The notes under the pieces were generated by a model. That model was given only the letters and a program-made list of their open reading frames with translations, was not told where the DNA came from and did no database searches. A DNA stretch of 42,525 nucleotides from Amycolatopsis azurea DSM 43854 (GTDB taxonomy: Bacteria > Actinomycetota > Actinomycetes > Mycobacteriales > Pseudonocardiaceae), in the NCBI RefSeq assembly GCF_001995215.1, contig NZ_MUXN01000045.1:1-42525 (forward strand), written 5' to 3'. The position numbers and the translations under genes were made by a program. The first letter of the stretch is position 1. The number at the start of each line of letters is the position of its first letter. Shown here piece after piece: positions 35,444-42,525 of this stretch.

Positions 35444-35464
35444 TGTGGCCGGTTTACGGCCACA
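35444..35464. promoter_or_regulatory. Palindromic operator between the UvrA-like gene and the WYL regulator
   Basis: TGTGGCCG (35444-35451) and CGGCCACA (35457-35464) flank GTTTA in the 57-bp divergent gap. A -10-like TACGAT (35434-35439) for the rightward gene lies just before it. This is the likely binding site of the WYL protein, giving shared control of both genes. Binding itself is inferred. Confidence 0.6.
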
Positions 35465-35480
35465 ATTACCGGGAGGCGTC

Positions 35481-36515
35481 GTGACCGCACCACGGGAACG
35501 GATGTTGCGGCTGCTGTCGCTCCTGCAGACCGGCCGGGCGTGGCCCGCCGCCGAACTCGCGACGGCCATGGAGGTCCCGCCCCGCACCCTGCGCCGGGAC
35601 ATCGACCACCTCCGCGGCCTGGGCTATCCCGTGGAGAGCAGCCGGGGCCCGGGAGGCAACTACCGGCTGGTCGCGGGCGCCGCGCTGCCGCCGCTCATGC
35701 TGGAACACGACGAGGCGATCGCCACCGTGCTCGGGCTGCGTCTCGCCGCCGCGGGTGGGACCGGCATCGACCTGACCGCCGAATCAGCGGACCGCGCCGC
35801 CGCGAAACTCCGGCGAGTCCTCCCGCCGGCGTTGCGACGGCGGACCGACGCGATGCTGGCGGCCGTCGAGTTCGGGAGCGGTGAACAGCCGCGGGTCACC
35901 ACCGGCGTCCTGGACGTCCTCGCCGCGGCGATCGCGGCTCGCCGGTGCCTCGAATTCGCGTACACGGCGAAGGACGGCCCGTCTTCCCGAACGGTCGAGC
36001 CGATGCGTCTCGTCCAGCTCGGCAGGCGGTGGTACCTCTACGCCTGGGACCTCGACCGGCAAGACTGGCGGAGCTTCCGCCTCGACCGGATCGCCTCGCC
36101 GAAGACGACCGAGGTGGCGTTCGAGCCCCGTGAGCTGCCCATCGACGACGTCGCGGGTCATCTCCAGGAACGCTTCCAGAGCCCCAAATCGCTCCGGATC
36201 ACGCTGACGCTCGACGTCGGTGCGGGGGAGGCCGCGGCGCGGCTGCACCGGGTCGACGGGAGTTTCGAAGCACTCGGCGAGGACAGGTGCCGGTACGTCG
36301 CGTACGTCGATTCGTTCGAGTGGCTGGCTGTGGTCCTGACGCTCACCGAGATCGGGTTCACCGTGGAGGACCCACCCGAATTCGCTGATCACCTCGCGCG
36401 GATCGGGAGCCGGTTCCTCGGGCTCAAGCGTCGGGATGGGGCCACTGCTGGCCCCGCGTCCACGAGTCCAGCACCATCAGGGTCTTCGTGCCCGTCACCT
36501 GGTGGTGCCGCCTGA
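35481..36515 (+). CDS. WYL-domain transcriptional regulator (YafY/DeoR-like)
   Basis: GTG at 35481 with GGGAGG gives 344 residues. The N-terminal winged HTH (about 1-60) shows RMLRLLSLLQTGRAWPAAEL and PPRTLRRDIDHLRGLGYPVE. The WYL domain (about 145-210) has EPMRLVQLGRRWYLYAWD and DWRSFRLDRI. A C-terminal WCX-type extension follows to about 310. These regulators often respond to nucleic-acid or DNA-damage-derived ligands and commonly sit beside UvrA-like genes. The last roughly 30 residues (after FLGLKRR) are low-complexity and overlap the convergent Lrp gene by 92 bp, suggesting the original stop was lost. Confidence 0.87.
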   Translation: MTAPRERMLRLLSLLQTGRAWPAAELATAMEVPPRTLRRDIDHLRGLGYPVESSRGPGGNYRLVAGAALPPLMLEHDEAIATVLGLRLAAAGGTGIDLTAESADRAAAKLRRVLPPALRRRTDAMLAAVEFGSGEQPRVTTGVLDVLAAAIAARRCLEFAYTAKDGPSSRTVEPMRLVQLGRRWYLYAWDLDRQDWRSFRLDRIASPKTTEVAFEPRELPIDDVAGHLQERFQSPKSLRITLTLDVGAGEAAARLHRVDGSFEALGEDRCRYVAYVDSFEWLAVVLTLTEIGFTVEDPPEFADHLARIGSRFLGLKRRDGATAGPASTSPAPSGSSCPSPGGAA

Positions 36516-36891
36516 TCTCGTCGATGGTGCGCTGCAGGTGGGCCATGTCCCGGACTCGCAGCCAGACGAGCGCGTCGGGGTCGCCCGCGATGGTGAACAC
36601 CGCCTGGGCCTCCGGCATCCGGGTGGTCGTGCGGACGATCTCGCCGACCTTGGTGGTCCCGGTGAACCGCAGTTCGGTGAACGCCTCGATGCCCCAGCCG
36701 AGTTTGGTGTGGTCGATCTGGACGGTGTAGCCGGTGATGACGCCGTTCTCCTGCATGCGGTCGATGCGGCGTTTGACCGCCGCGGTCGACAGCGTGACGC
36801 GGGCGCCGATGTCCCCCAGGGTGCGCCGGGCGTCTTCCCGGAGCAGTTCGAGGATCTCGCGATCGGTCTCGTCGATGAGCAGGTCCGCCAT
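36424..36891 (-). CDS. Lrp/AsnC-family transcriptional regulator
   Basis: The 155-residue protein has an N-terminal HTH (about 5-55; ETDREILELLREDARRTLGD, LSTAAVKRRIDRMQENGVI) and a C-terminal RAM ligand/oligomer domain (about 70-140; IEAFTELRFTG, AQAVFTIAGDPDALVWLRV). These proteins sense amino acids or related metabolites and usually regulate the neighbouring gene. Here the divergent neighbour is an indolepyruvate ferredoxin oxidoreductase, so an aromatic or branched amino acid is a reasonable effector. ATG at 36891. Its 3' end overlaps the WYL gene by 92 bp on the other strand. No clear Lrp box could be fixed in the 163-bp divergent gap. Confidence 0.9.
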   Translation of the reverse strand: MADLLIDETDREILELLREDARRTLGDIGARVTLSTAAVKRRIDRMQENGVITGYTVQIDHTKLGWGIEAFTELRFTGTTKVGEIVRTTTRMPEAQAVFTIAGDPDALVWLRVRDMAHLQRTIDEIRRHHQVTGTKTLMVLDSWTRGQQWPHPDA

Positions 36892-37054
36892 GAGCCGAGA
36901 TGGTACGCAGACGCAACGGATATCGGCCAGCGGAGAAGATGGGCCGGATTCTTTGCGCGATCGGGAGCAATAGACTGCCGCTTGTTGCGGCGGCCCGGCG
37001 AGTTCGGGTCTCCTGTCGTGACGTCACGCGGGGGTGCCGAAGGAGGCAGGTCTG

Positions 37055-40000
37055 GTGGAGCAGTTCACGTTGGAGGACCGCTATCTGCGGGAGGACGGCA
37101 CCGTCTATCTCAGCGGGGTCCAGGCCCTGGTCCGGATGCTGTTCGACCGGGTGCGGCACGACCGCGCGGCCGGGGCGTCGCCCGCCGTGTTCGTCTCCGG
37201 GTACGAGGGTTCCCCGCTGGCCGGGTACGACCTCGAACTCGGCCGCCGTTCCGTCCTGCTCGACAAGCACGACGTCGTGCACCGGCCGGGCCTGAACGAG
37301 GAACTCGCCGCGACGGCGGTCATGGGCAGCCAGCTCACCGCGTCGGTCGGGTCTTCACCCGGTGGGGTCACCGGCTTCTGGTACGGCAAGGCGCCCGGCC
37401 TGGACCGCGCGACGGACGCCTTACGGCACGCGAACCTCGCCGGCACCGATCCGGCGGGCGGCGCGGTGGCGCTGGTCGGCGACGACCCGAACGCCAAGTC
37501 CTCGTCGGTGCCCTGTGCCTCCGAACTCGCGCTCGCCGATCTCGCCATGCCGGTGTTCTTCCCCTCCGATTCCCAGGACGTGCTGGACTTCGGGCTGCAC
37601 GCCGTCGAGTTGTCCAGGGCCAGCGGGCTGTGGTCGTCGATGAAGCTCGTGGCGAACGTGGCCGACGCCGCGGGCACCGCCCACGTCCGGCCGAGGTGGA
37701 CGGCGCCGGAGCTGGCGCTGCCCGCGTACCGGCACAAGCCCAGCTCCCGGCTGCTCGGGACCACGCTGATGGCGCTCGAACGCAGCCTCTACACCGAACG
37801 CGTGCCGCTCGCCGTCGAGTACGTGCGGGCGAGCGGGGTCAACCGGATCGTCCAGGAAGGACCCTCGGACCGGATCGGCATCGTCACCGCCGGAAAGTCC
37901 TATTTGGACCTGATGCAGGCGCTGCGGCTGCTCGGCCTGGACGCGGAAGCGTTGTCCCGGCACGGGATCCGGATCCTCAAACTCGGCGTCATCCACCCGC
38001 TCGAACCGTCGATCGTCCGCCGGTTCGCCGACGGCCTGAGCGAGATCGTCGTGGTGGAGGAGAAGCGCTCCTTCGTCGAGTCGGCGATCAAGGAGGTGCT
38101 CTACGGCACCGCGGGCGCGCCCGCCGTGTACGGCAAGACCGGCCCGGACGGCCGCACTCTGTGCACCGAACTCGGCGAACTCGACCCGGACGCCGTCGCC
38201 AGGGTGCTGGCCGGACGGCTGGGCGAGCACCACGAGATCCCGTCCGTGACCGCGTGGCGGCAGCGCCGACGCCGCGAGCGCATCTCGGTCCCGTTGCTGA
38301 CCAGGACGCCGTACTTCTGCTCCGGCTGCCCGCACAACTCCTCGACCAAGGTGCCCGAGGGGACCGTGGTGGGCGGCGGCATCGGCTGTCACGCCATGGC
38401 GCTGTTCATGGAGCCGGAACAGGTCGGCGACGTGGTCGGCCTGACCCAGATGGGCGGCGAGGGCGCGCAGTGGCTCGGGATGGAGCCGTTCGTCGACGCC
38501 CGGCATTTCGTGCAGAACATCGGCGACGGAACGTTCACCCACTCCGGCAGCCTCGCGGTGCGGGCCGCGGTGGCCGCCGGGGTGAACATCACCTACAAGA
38601 TCCTCTACAACGCGACCGTCGCGATGACCGGCGGCCAGGACGCCGTCGGCGGGCTCCCGGTGGAACGGCTGGCGGCGCTGCTCCTGGTCGAAGGCGTCGC
38701 CAAGGTGGTCATCACCAGCGACGAGCCGAAACGGTTCCGCGGGGTCGGCCTCCCGGACGGCGTCGAGGTCCGGCATCGTGACGAACTGCTGACCACACAA
38801 GAGGAACTGGCCGGCGTCTCCGGCGTCACGGTGCTCATCCACGACCAGGAATGCGCCGCGGAGAAGCGCCGCAAACGACGTCGCGGGAAGCTGGAGACCC
38901 CGGCCGCCAAGGTCGTGATCAACGAGCGCGTGTGCGAGGGATGCGGCGACTGCGGCGAGAAGTCGAACTGCCTGTCGGTGCAGCCGGTCAGCACCGAATT
39001 CGGCCGCAAGACCACGATCCACCAGTCGTCGTGCAACGTCGACTATTCCTGCCTGGCGGGGGATTGCCCCTCGTTCATGACGGTCGTGCCCACCGGGCGG
39101 AAGCACCGGCGCCACGCCGGCGAGATCACCGCGGCCGAACTGCCCCGGCCCGAGACCGCCGGCACCGACTTCACCGTGCGGATCACCGGGGTCGGCGGGA
39201 CCGGCGTGGTCACCGTCGCGCAGATCCTCGCCACGGCCGCCGTGATCGAGGGCAAGCAGGTACGCACCCTGGACCAGACCGGGCTCGCGCAGAAGGGCGG
39301 CGCCGTCGTCTCGGATCTGAAGATCACCGCCGAGCCGACGCCGCAGGCCCCGAAACTCGCCGCCGGCGAATGCGATCTCTACCTGGCCTGTGACGTCCTC
39401 GTCGGCGCCGACCCGGCGCATCTGTCGGTGACCGATCCAGGCAGGACCACCGCCGTGGTCTCCACGACCGAGGTGCCGACCGGCCGGATGGTCGTCGACA
39501 CCACCGTGTCCTTCCCCGACGCGGCGGCCGTCCGCGGCGCGATCTCGGACAACGCGGCGCGGACCGTGGCGCTCGACGCACGGGCACTGGCCGAAACCCT
39601 GTTCGACGACGACCAGTTCGCCAACATCCTCCAGCTCGGCGCGGCGCACCAGACCGGCGCCATCCCGCTGGACGCGGCCAGCCTGGAACGCGCGATCGAA
39701 CTCAACGGGGTCGCCGTCGCGGGCAACCTCCAGGCGTTCCGGCGCGGCAGGCAGCTCGTCGCCGATCCCGACGGGCTGCACGCGGCGGTCGCCCCGCCCG
39801 CTGTCGCCGCGACCCCCGCCCCGTCTGCGGCCACCTTCCGCGCCCGCGCGCTCGTGCACGCCGAGCCGGGTTCGGAACTCGCGCGCCTGCTGGACATCCG
39901 CGTCCCCGAACTCGTTCAGTACCAAAACGTTCGCTATGCGCGGGAGTACGCCGAGTTCGTCGAACGGGTCCGGGTTCTCGAAGGGGATTCGAGCGCCGTC

Positions 40001-40501
40001 ACCGAGGCGGTGGCGCGCAACCTGCACAAACTGATGGCCTACAAGGACGAGTACGAGGTCGCGCGGCTTTCGCTCGATCCCGCCGTGATCGCGGGGATCG
40101 AGGCGGAGTTCGGCGTCGGCAGCCGCTACGCCTATCGCCTGCACCCACCCGTGCTCCGCGCGCTGGGGATGAAACGGAAAATCGCGCTGGGCCCGAAGTT
40201 CCGCCCGGTGTTCGTCGCGCTGCGCGCCGCGCGGAAACTGCGGGGTACGCGCTGGGACCTGTTCGGCAAGGCGCACGTCCGGAAGGTGGAGCGGGAACTC
40301 GTCACGCAATACCGGGAAACGATCCTCACCGCTTTCGCCACCGTGGACGCCGATCGAGGCAGGCTGCTCGCCTTGGCCGAACTGCCCGACCTCGTTCGCG
40401 GTTACGAGGACGTCAAACTGAGGAATGTCGAGGCCTATCGCCGGGAACAGTCCGCTCTCCTCGCCGATCTCGCACCCGGAAAGACCCGGGTCAAATCCTG
40501 A
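37055..40501 (+). CDS. Indolepyruvate ferredoxin oxidoreductase, fused alpha-beta type
   Basis: GTG at 37055 is preferred because AAGGAGG (37040-37046) lies just before it, giving 1148 residues. The N-terminal part is pyrimidine/TPP-domain-like (VFVSGYEGSPLAGYDLELG). A transketolase C-like middle follows (RIGIVTAGKSYLDLMQALRLLG), then the TPP-binding domain (FCSGCPHNSSTKVPEG; GDGTFTHSGSLAVRAAV). A cysteine cluster CEGCGDCGEKSNC (about 38937-38972) with CNVDYSCLAGDCP can bind Fe-S. The gamma-like domain (VRITGVGGTGVVTVAQILA) and a long C-terminal extension complete it. The enzyme oxidatively decarboxylates aryl-pyruvates from aromatic amino acids, reducing ferredoxin. The fused form is typical of aerobic bacteria. 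The divergent Lrp gene is the likely regulator. Confidence 0.93.
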   Translation: MEQFTLEDRYLREDGTVYLSGVQALVRMLFDRVRHDRAAGASPAVFVSGYEGSPLAGYDLELGRRSVLLDKHDVVHRPGLNEELAATAVMGSQLTASVGSSPGGVTGFWYGKAPGLDRATDALRHANLAGTDPAGGAVALVGDDPNAKSSSVPCASELALADLAMPVFFPSDSQDVLDFGLHAVELSRASGLWSSMKLVANVADAAGTAHVRPRWTAPELALPAYRHKPSSRLLGTTLMALERSLYTERVPLAVEYVRASGVNRIVQEGPSDRIGIVTAGKSYLDLMQALRLLGLDAEALSRHGIRILKLGVIHPLEPSIVRRFADGLSEIVVVEEKRSFVESAIKEVLYGTAGAPAVYGKTGPDGRTLCTELGELDPDAVARVLAGRLGEHHEIPSVTAWRQRRRRERISVPLLTRTPYFCSGCPHNSSTKVPEGTVVGGGIGCHAMALFMEPEQVGDVVGLTQMGGEGAQWLGMEPFVDARHFVQNIGDGTFTHSGSLAVRAAVAAGVNITYKILYNATVAMTGGQDAVGGLPVERLAALLLVEGVAKVVITSDEPKRFRGVGLPDGVEVRHRDELLTTQEELAGVSGVTVLIHDQECAAEKRRKRRRGKLETPAAKVVINERVCEGCGDCGEKSNCLSVQPVSTEFGRKTTIHQSSCNVDYSCLAGDCPSFMTVVPTGRKHRRHAGEITAAELPRPETAGTDFTVRITGVGGTGVVTVAQILATAAVIEGKQVRTLDQTGLAQKGGAVVSDLKITAEPTPQAPKLAAGECDLYLACDVLVGADPAHLSVTDPGRTTAVVSTTEVPTGRMVVDTTVSFPDAAAVRGAISDNAARTVALDARALAETLFDDDQFANILQLGAAHQTGAIPLDAASLERAIELNGVAVAGNLQAFRRGRQLVADPDGLHAAVAPPAVAATPAPSAATFRARALVHAEPGSELARLLDIRVPELVQYQNVRYAREYAEFVERVRVLEGDSSAVTEAVARNLHKLMAYKDEYEVARLSLDPAVIAGIEAEFGVGSRYAYRLHPPVLRALGMKRKIALGPKFRPVFVALRAARKLRGTRWDLFGKAHVRKVERELVTQYRETILTAFATVDADRGRLLALAELPDLVRGYEDVKLRNVEAYRREQSALLADLAPGKTRVKS

Positions 40502-40581
40502 CCGGTGAATTCCGTCGTTTCCGTGGTCTTCGTTTCCGTATTCCTGAACAGGTGAATCCGGACCCCGGCGAAGACCATCTT

Positions 40582-40607
40582 GCCCGGGAATATGACCATT
40601 CCCGGGC
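40582..40607. promoter_or_regulatory. Perfect 10-bp inverted repeat between the oxidoreductase and the esterase
   Basis: GCCCGGGAAT (40582-40591) and ATTCCCGGGC (40598-40607) flank ATGACC. It lies 80 bp after the oxidoreductase stop and about 70 bp before the esterase start. It may be the oxidoreductase terminator or an operator for the esterase. The rest of the 177-bp gap shows nothing else I can name. Confidence 0.5.
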
Positions 40608-40678
40608 GGCCGAACGGAGGTTGTGCCCTCCCCGGCGGTGGCAAGACTGGAGATCGTCACCGCCGCGGAGGAGGACGG

Positions 40679-42310
40679 ATGAGATTCGACCGAAAGGTGG
40701 TCGCCGCCGTAGCGGCCACCGTGCTGATCGCGACGCCGTTGACCGGTTCGGTGTCCATGGCCGGTGAGCAGAACAAAGGCGACCCGCCCGCGCCGGTCTG
40801 CTCGACGGGCACCACGGTGAAGACCGACGACGGTCCGGTGTGCGGTGTCACGGCCGCCGGAGTGACGTCGTGGCAGGGAATCCGTTACGGCGCACCGCCG
40901 ACCGGAGAACTACGCTGGAAAGCACCGCGACGCCCGGCCCCGTGGACCGAGACCTTCGCCGCGACCACCGAGGGCAACCAGTGCCCGCAACCGGCGAGCG
41001 TGGGTCCGGGCACGGACAACGAAGACTGCCTCAACCTGACCGTCCGCGCGCCCGCCAAACTGGGGCCAGGGCCGCTCGCGGTGATGGTGCAGATCCACGG
41101 AGGCGGCTTCCTGCTGTTGAAGCCACAGGACGCCAGCCGTCTGGTGACCGGCGGCAACGTCATCAGCGTGGAAGTCAACTACCGGCTCGGGATCTTCGGT
41201 TTCCTGGCCCACGAAGGATTCGGCGAGCACGCGGGGAACTACGGATTGCTGGACCAGCAGGCCGCGTTGCGCTGGGTGCAGCGCAACATTTCGCGGTTCG
41301 GCGGTGACCCGCGCAACGTCACGATCTACGGTGCTTCCGCGGGTGGCTCGAGCGTCTGCGCCCACACGGCGGCGCCGAGTTCGGCGGGGTTGTTCCAGCG
41401 CGGTATCGCCCAAAGCGGGGAGTACAACTCGCTGCTCGGCGTGGACACCGTCTGGCAGGCGCAGGATTGCAAGGCGAAACTGCCCACCGAAGAGCAGGCG
41501 CAGCGCACCGGAGCGAAGTTCGCCGCCGCTCTCGGCTGCGGCGTCGCCGCCGAAGCGGCGGCGTGTCTGCGCAAGGCTCCGGCGGCCGCAGTCCTCAAAC
41601 AGGCGGATCACGGACGCGAGCCCGCCAACGGTACGGTGGCGCCGATCGTGGACGGGAAGTTCCTGCCGATGTCACCGGGGGAGGCCTTCGCCACCGGGCA
41701 CGTCAACGACGTCGCGCTGATCCACGGCGTGGACCGCGACGAGACCCAGTTGCCCTTCGCGACGACTCCTGCCGACTACGAAAACCTGGTGCGCCAGCAG
41801 TACGGCGAGCACGCGCCCGCGGTCCGCAGGACTTATCCGCTGAAGCGGTTCCCGGCGCCCGCGCCGTTCCTCGCCTACCGGACCATCGTGGCCGATTCCA
41901 ATTCGGTCTGCCCCTCGATGCTCAACACCGAGCGGCTGGCGAAGCACATTCCGGTGTTCGCCTACCAGTTCGACGACACCGACGTTCCGCCGCAGTTCTT
42001 CCTCGATCCCACCAAACCGAACGGCGCCTACCACATCGCCGAAATGCTCCTGCTGCTTCCGGGCGGCAACAAGCTCACCCCCAATCAACAGGTCCTGTCC
42101 GACCAACTGCTCACGCAGTGGACCGGCTTCGCCCGCACCGGCAATCCCACGGTGGACGGCGCTCCCCGTTGGGACCCCTACAGCGAGGACGATCCCGTCG
42201 TCATGTCGCTCAACGCCGCCGGTGACAGTCAGCTCACCACCGAGATCCCGCGGCAGCACCACTGCGAAAAGCTCTGGGACCCGCTGACGCCGTTCAACGA
42301 GCGCCGATAG
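40679..42310 (+). CDS. Secreted type-B carboxylesterase
   Basis: ATG at 40679 with GGAGGAGG gives 543 residues with a signal peptide (MRFDRKVVAAVAATVLIATP, cleavage near residue 28). It has the type-B esterase marks: WQGIRYGAPP, EDCLNLTV (115-122), oxyanion motif IHGGGFLL (139-146), nucleophile Ser220 in IYGASAGGSSV (GASAG rather than the common GESAG), and GVDRDETQL followed by GAYHIAEM for the acid and histidine. Cysteine pairs fit an extracellular enzyme. The natural substrate is unknown. The gene is the last in the window and is followed by a cluster of palindromic repeats. Confidence 0.92.
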   Translation: MRFDRKVVAAVAATVLIATPLTGSVSMAGEQNKGDPPAPVCSTGTTVKTDDGPVCGVTAAGVTSWQGIRYGAPPTGELRWKAPRRPAPWTETFAATTEGNQCPQPASVGPGTDNEDCLNLTVRAPAKLGPGPLAVMVQIHGGGFLLLKPQDASRLVTGGNVISVEVNYRLGIFGFLAHEGFGEHAGNYGLLDQQAALRWVQRNISRFGGDPRNVTIYGASAGGSSVCAHTAAPSSAGLFQRGIAQSGEYNSLLGVDTVWQAQDCKAKLPTEEQAQRTGAKFAAALGCGVAAEAAACLRKAPAAAVLKQADHGREPANGTVAPIVDGKFLPMSPGEAFATGHVNDVALIHGVDRDETQLPFATTPADYENLVRQQYGEHAPAVRRTYPLKRFPAPAPFLAYRTIVADSNSVCPSMLNTERLAKHIPVFAYQFDDTDVPPQFFLDPTKPNGAYHIAEMLLLLPGGNKLTPNQQVLSDQLLTQWTGFARTGNPTVDGAPRWDPYSEDDPVVMSLNAAGDSQLTTEIPRQHHCEKLWDPLTPFNERR

Positions 42311-42322
42311 TCTGGGTCGTGA

Positions 42323-42375
42323 GTGGCGTTTCGGGTTATTGAGCAGATAGGCAAAGGTGTCCTGTCAGGTGCCAC
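42323..42375 (+). repeat. Dispersed intergenic repeat, copy 2
   Basis: This 53-bp unit matches the copy at 13091-13135: GTGGCGTTTCGGGTTATTGA at its start, AGGCAAAG in the middle and GTGCCAC at its end. It is 8 bp longer, with an added CCTGTCAGG-like segment. The palindrome at 42376 follows with no gap. Confidence 0.7.
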
Positions 42376-42430
42376 GTCCGTGAAGGACTCCTTGAGGGAC
42401 CCTGGGTCCCTCAAGGAGTCCTTCACGGAC
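42376..42430. repeat. 55-bp perfect palindrome with 27-bp arms
   Basis: The left arm (42376-42402, starting GTCCGTGAAGGACTCC) and right arm (42404-42430) are exact reverse complements around a single T at 42403. Shorter palindromes such as AAGGACTCCTT are nested within each arm. It lies 66 bp after the esterase stop and can act as its terminator, but it is far longer than needed for one. Confidence 0.9.
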
Positions 42431-42456
42431 CGGTGTTCGGTGGCGATCAGCGTGGT

Positions 42457-42504
42457 GAAAGCCACGTTCGCAACCTTCAACGTTGCGAAAGTGGCTTTCG
42501 CAAC
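42457..42504. repeat. Second palindromic element with two alternative hairpins
   Basis: An 18-bp arm (42457-42474, GAAAGCCACGTTCGCAAC) pairs with 42482-42499 with one mismatch around a 7-base loop. The right arm and its flank also form a separate perfect hairpin: GTTGCGAAA (42482-42490) with TTTCGCAAC (42496-42504). The two folds exclude each other. The region 42311-42525 holds no credible gene. Confidence 0.8.
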
Positions 42505-42525
42505 ACCTGAGGTCGGCGTACGGGC

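Noticed and set aside
36944..36973. TTGCGCGATCGGGAGCAA as an Lrp binding site
   Set aside because: Only about 5 of 9 positions are symmetric; position between lrp and the oxidoreductase is right, but the match is not convincing.
37034..37054. Earlier GTG start for the oxidoreductase at 37034
   Set aside because: The strong AAGGAGG ribosome binding site lies after that GTG, so the start at 37055 is better supported.
42229..42480. An 83-codon frame on the minus strand at the window end
   Set aside because: It runs through the palindromic repeats and the end of the esterase gene, has no ribosome binding site and codes a repeat-derived sequence; not a real gene.

Overview
The window is very GC-rich, densely coded, rich in GTG starts and 1-4 bp gene overlaps, and carries actinomycete-type families (FAAL and Pks13-like enzymes, YidC paralogue, DUF2382, type VII secretion substrates, WYL and Lrp regulators). 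It looks like a chromosomal segment of a Pseudonocardiaceae member, most likely Amycolatopsis or a close relative. That placement is inference from gene style and from the type of intergenic palindromic repeat; no rRNA or tRNA gene is present to confirm it.

Region 1 (1-12489) is the most striking. A leftward operon encodes a secreted protein, a FadD32-like fatty acyl-AMP ligase, a Pks13-like polyketide synthase (ACP-KS-AT-ACP-TE) and an MFS exporter, followed by an ECF sigma factor and a partial gene. Divergent from it, a rightward operon encodes an antigen-85-like acyltransferase, a short-chain reductase and a glycosyltransferase. Together these resemble a compact mycolic-acid condensation, reduction and transfer set, but joined to a glycosyltransferase and an MFS pump. 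If the organism is a mycolate-free genus such as Amycolatopsis, the product would be an undescribed branched beta-hydroxy acyl glycolipid or ester.

Region 2 (12486-18621): an AHSA1/SRPBCC protein behind a perfect palindromic operator, an LLM-family flavin oxidoreductase, a TerC membrane protein behind a probable yybP-ykoY (Mn2+) riboswitch, a 37-residue membrane peptide, and a translationally coupled signalling operon (receiver-PP2C phosphatase, CHASE3/HAMP histidine kinase, Rcp1-like receiver).

Region 3 (18633-24937): a Thr/Pro-rich secreted protein, a membrane protein coupled to a Ser/Thr kinase lacking the usual HRD arginine, a PRC-barrel/DUF2382 protein, and an antibiotic-resistance-type ABC-F ATPase. 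The ABC-F gene is preceded by a 7-residue leader peptide and competing RNA structures, one of which covers its Shine-Dalgarno sequence.

Region 4 (24939-29448): a methyltransferase, a YdcF-like membrane protein, and a polymorphic-toxin locus (SseB-like protein, EspC-like type VII substrate, toxin with a variable C-terminal tip, cognate immunity candidate).

Region 5 (29507-42525): a second ABC-F ATPase, DUF6412-like protein, YidC paralogue and lipoprotein; a UvrA2-like ATPase divergent from a WYL regulator; an Lrp regulator divergent from a large fused indolepyruvate ferredoxin oxidoreductase; and a secreted type-B carboxylesterase. The window ends in a mosaic of long palindromes related to a second copy near 13.1 kb and a third element near 25.9 kb.
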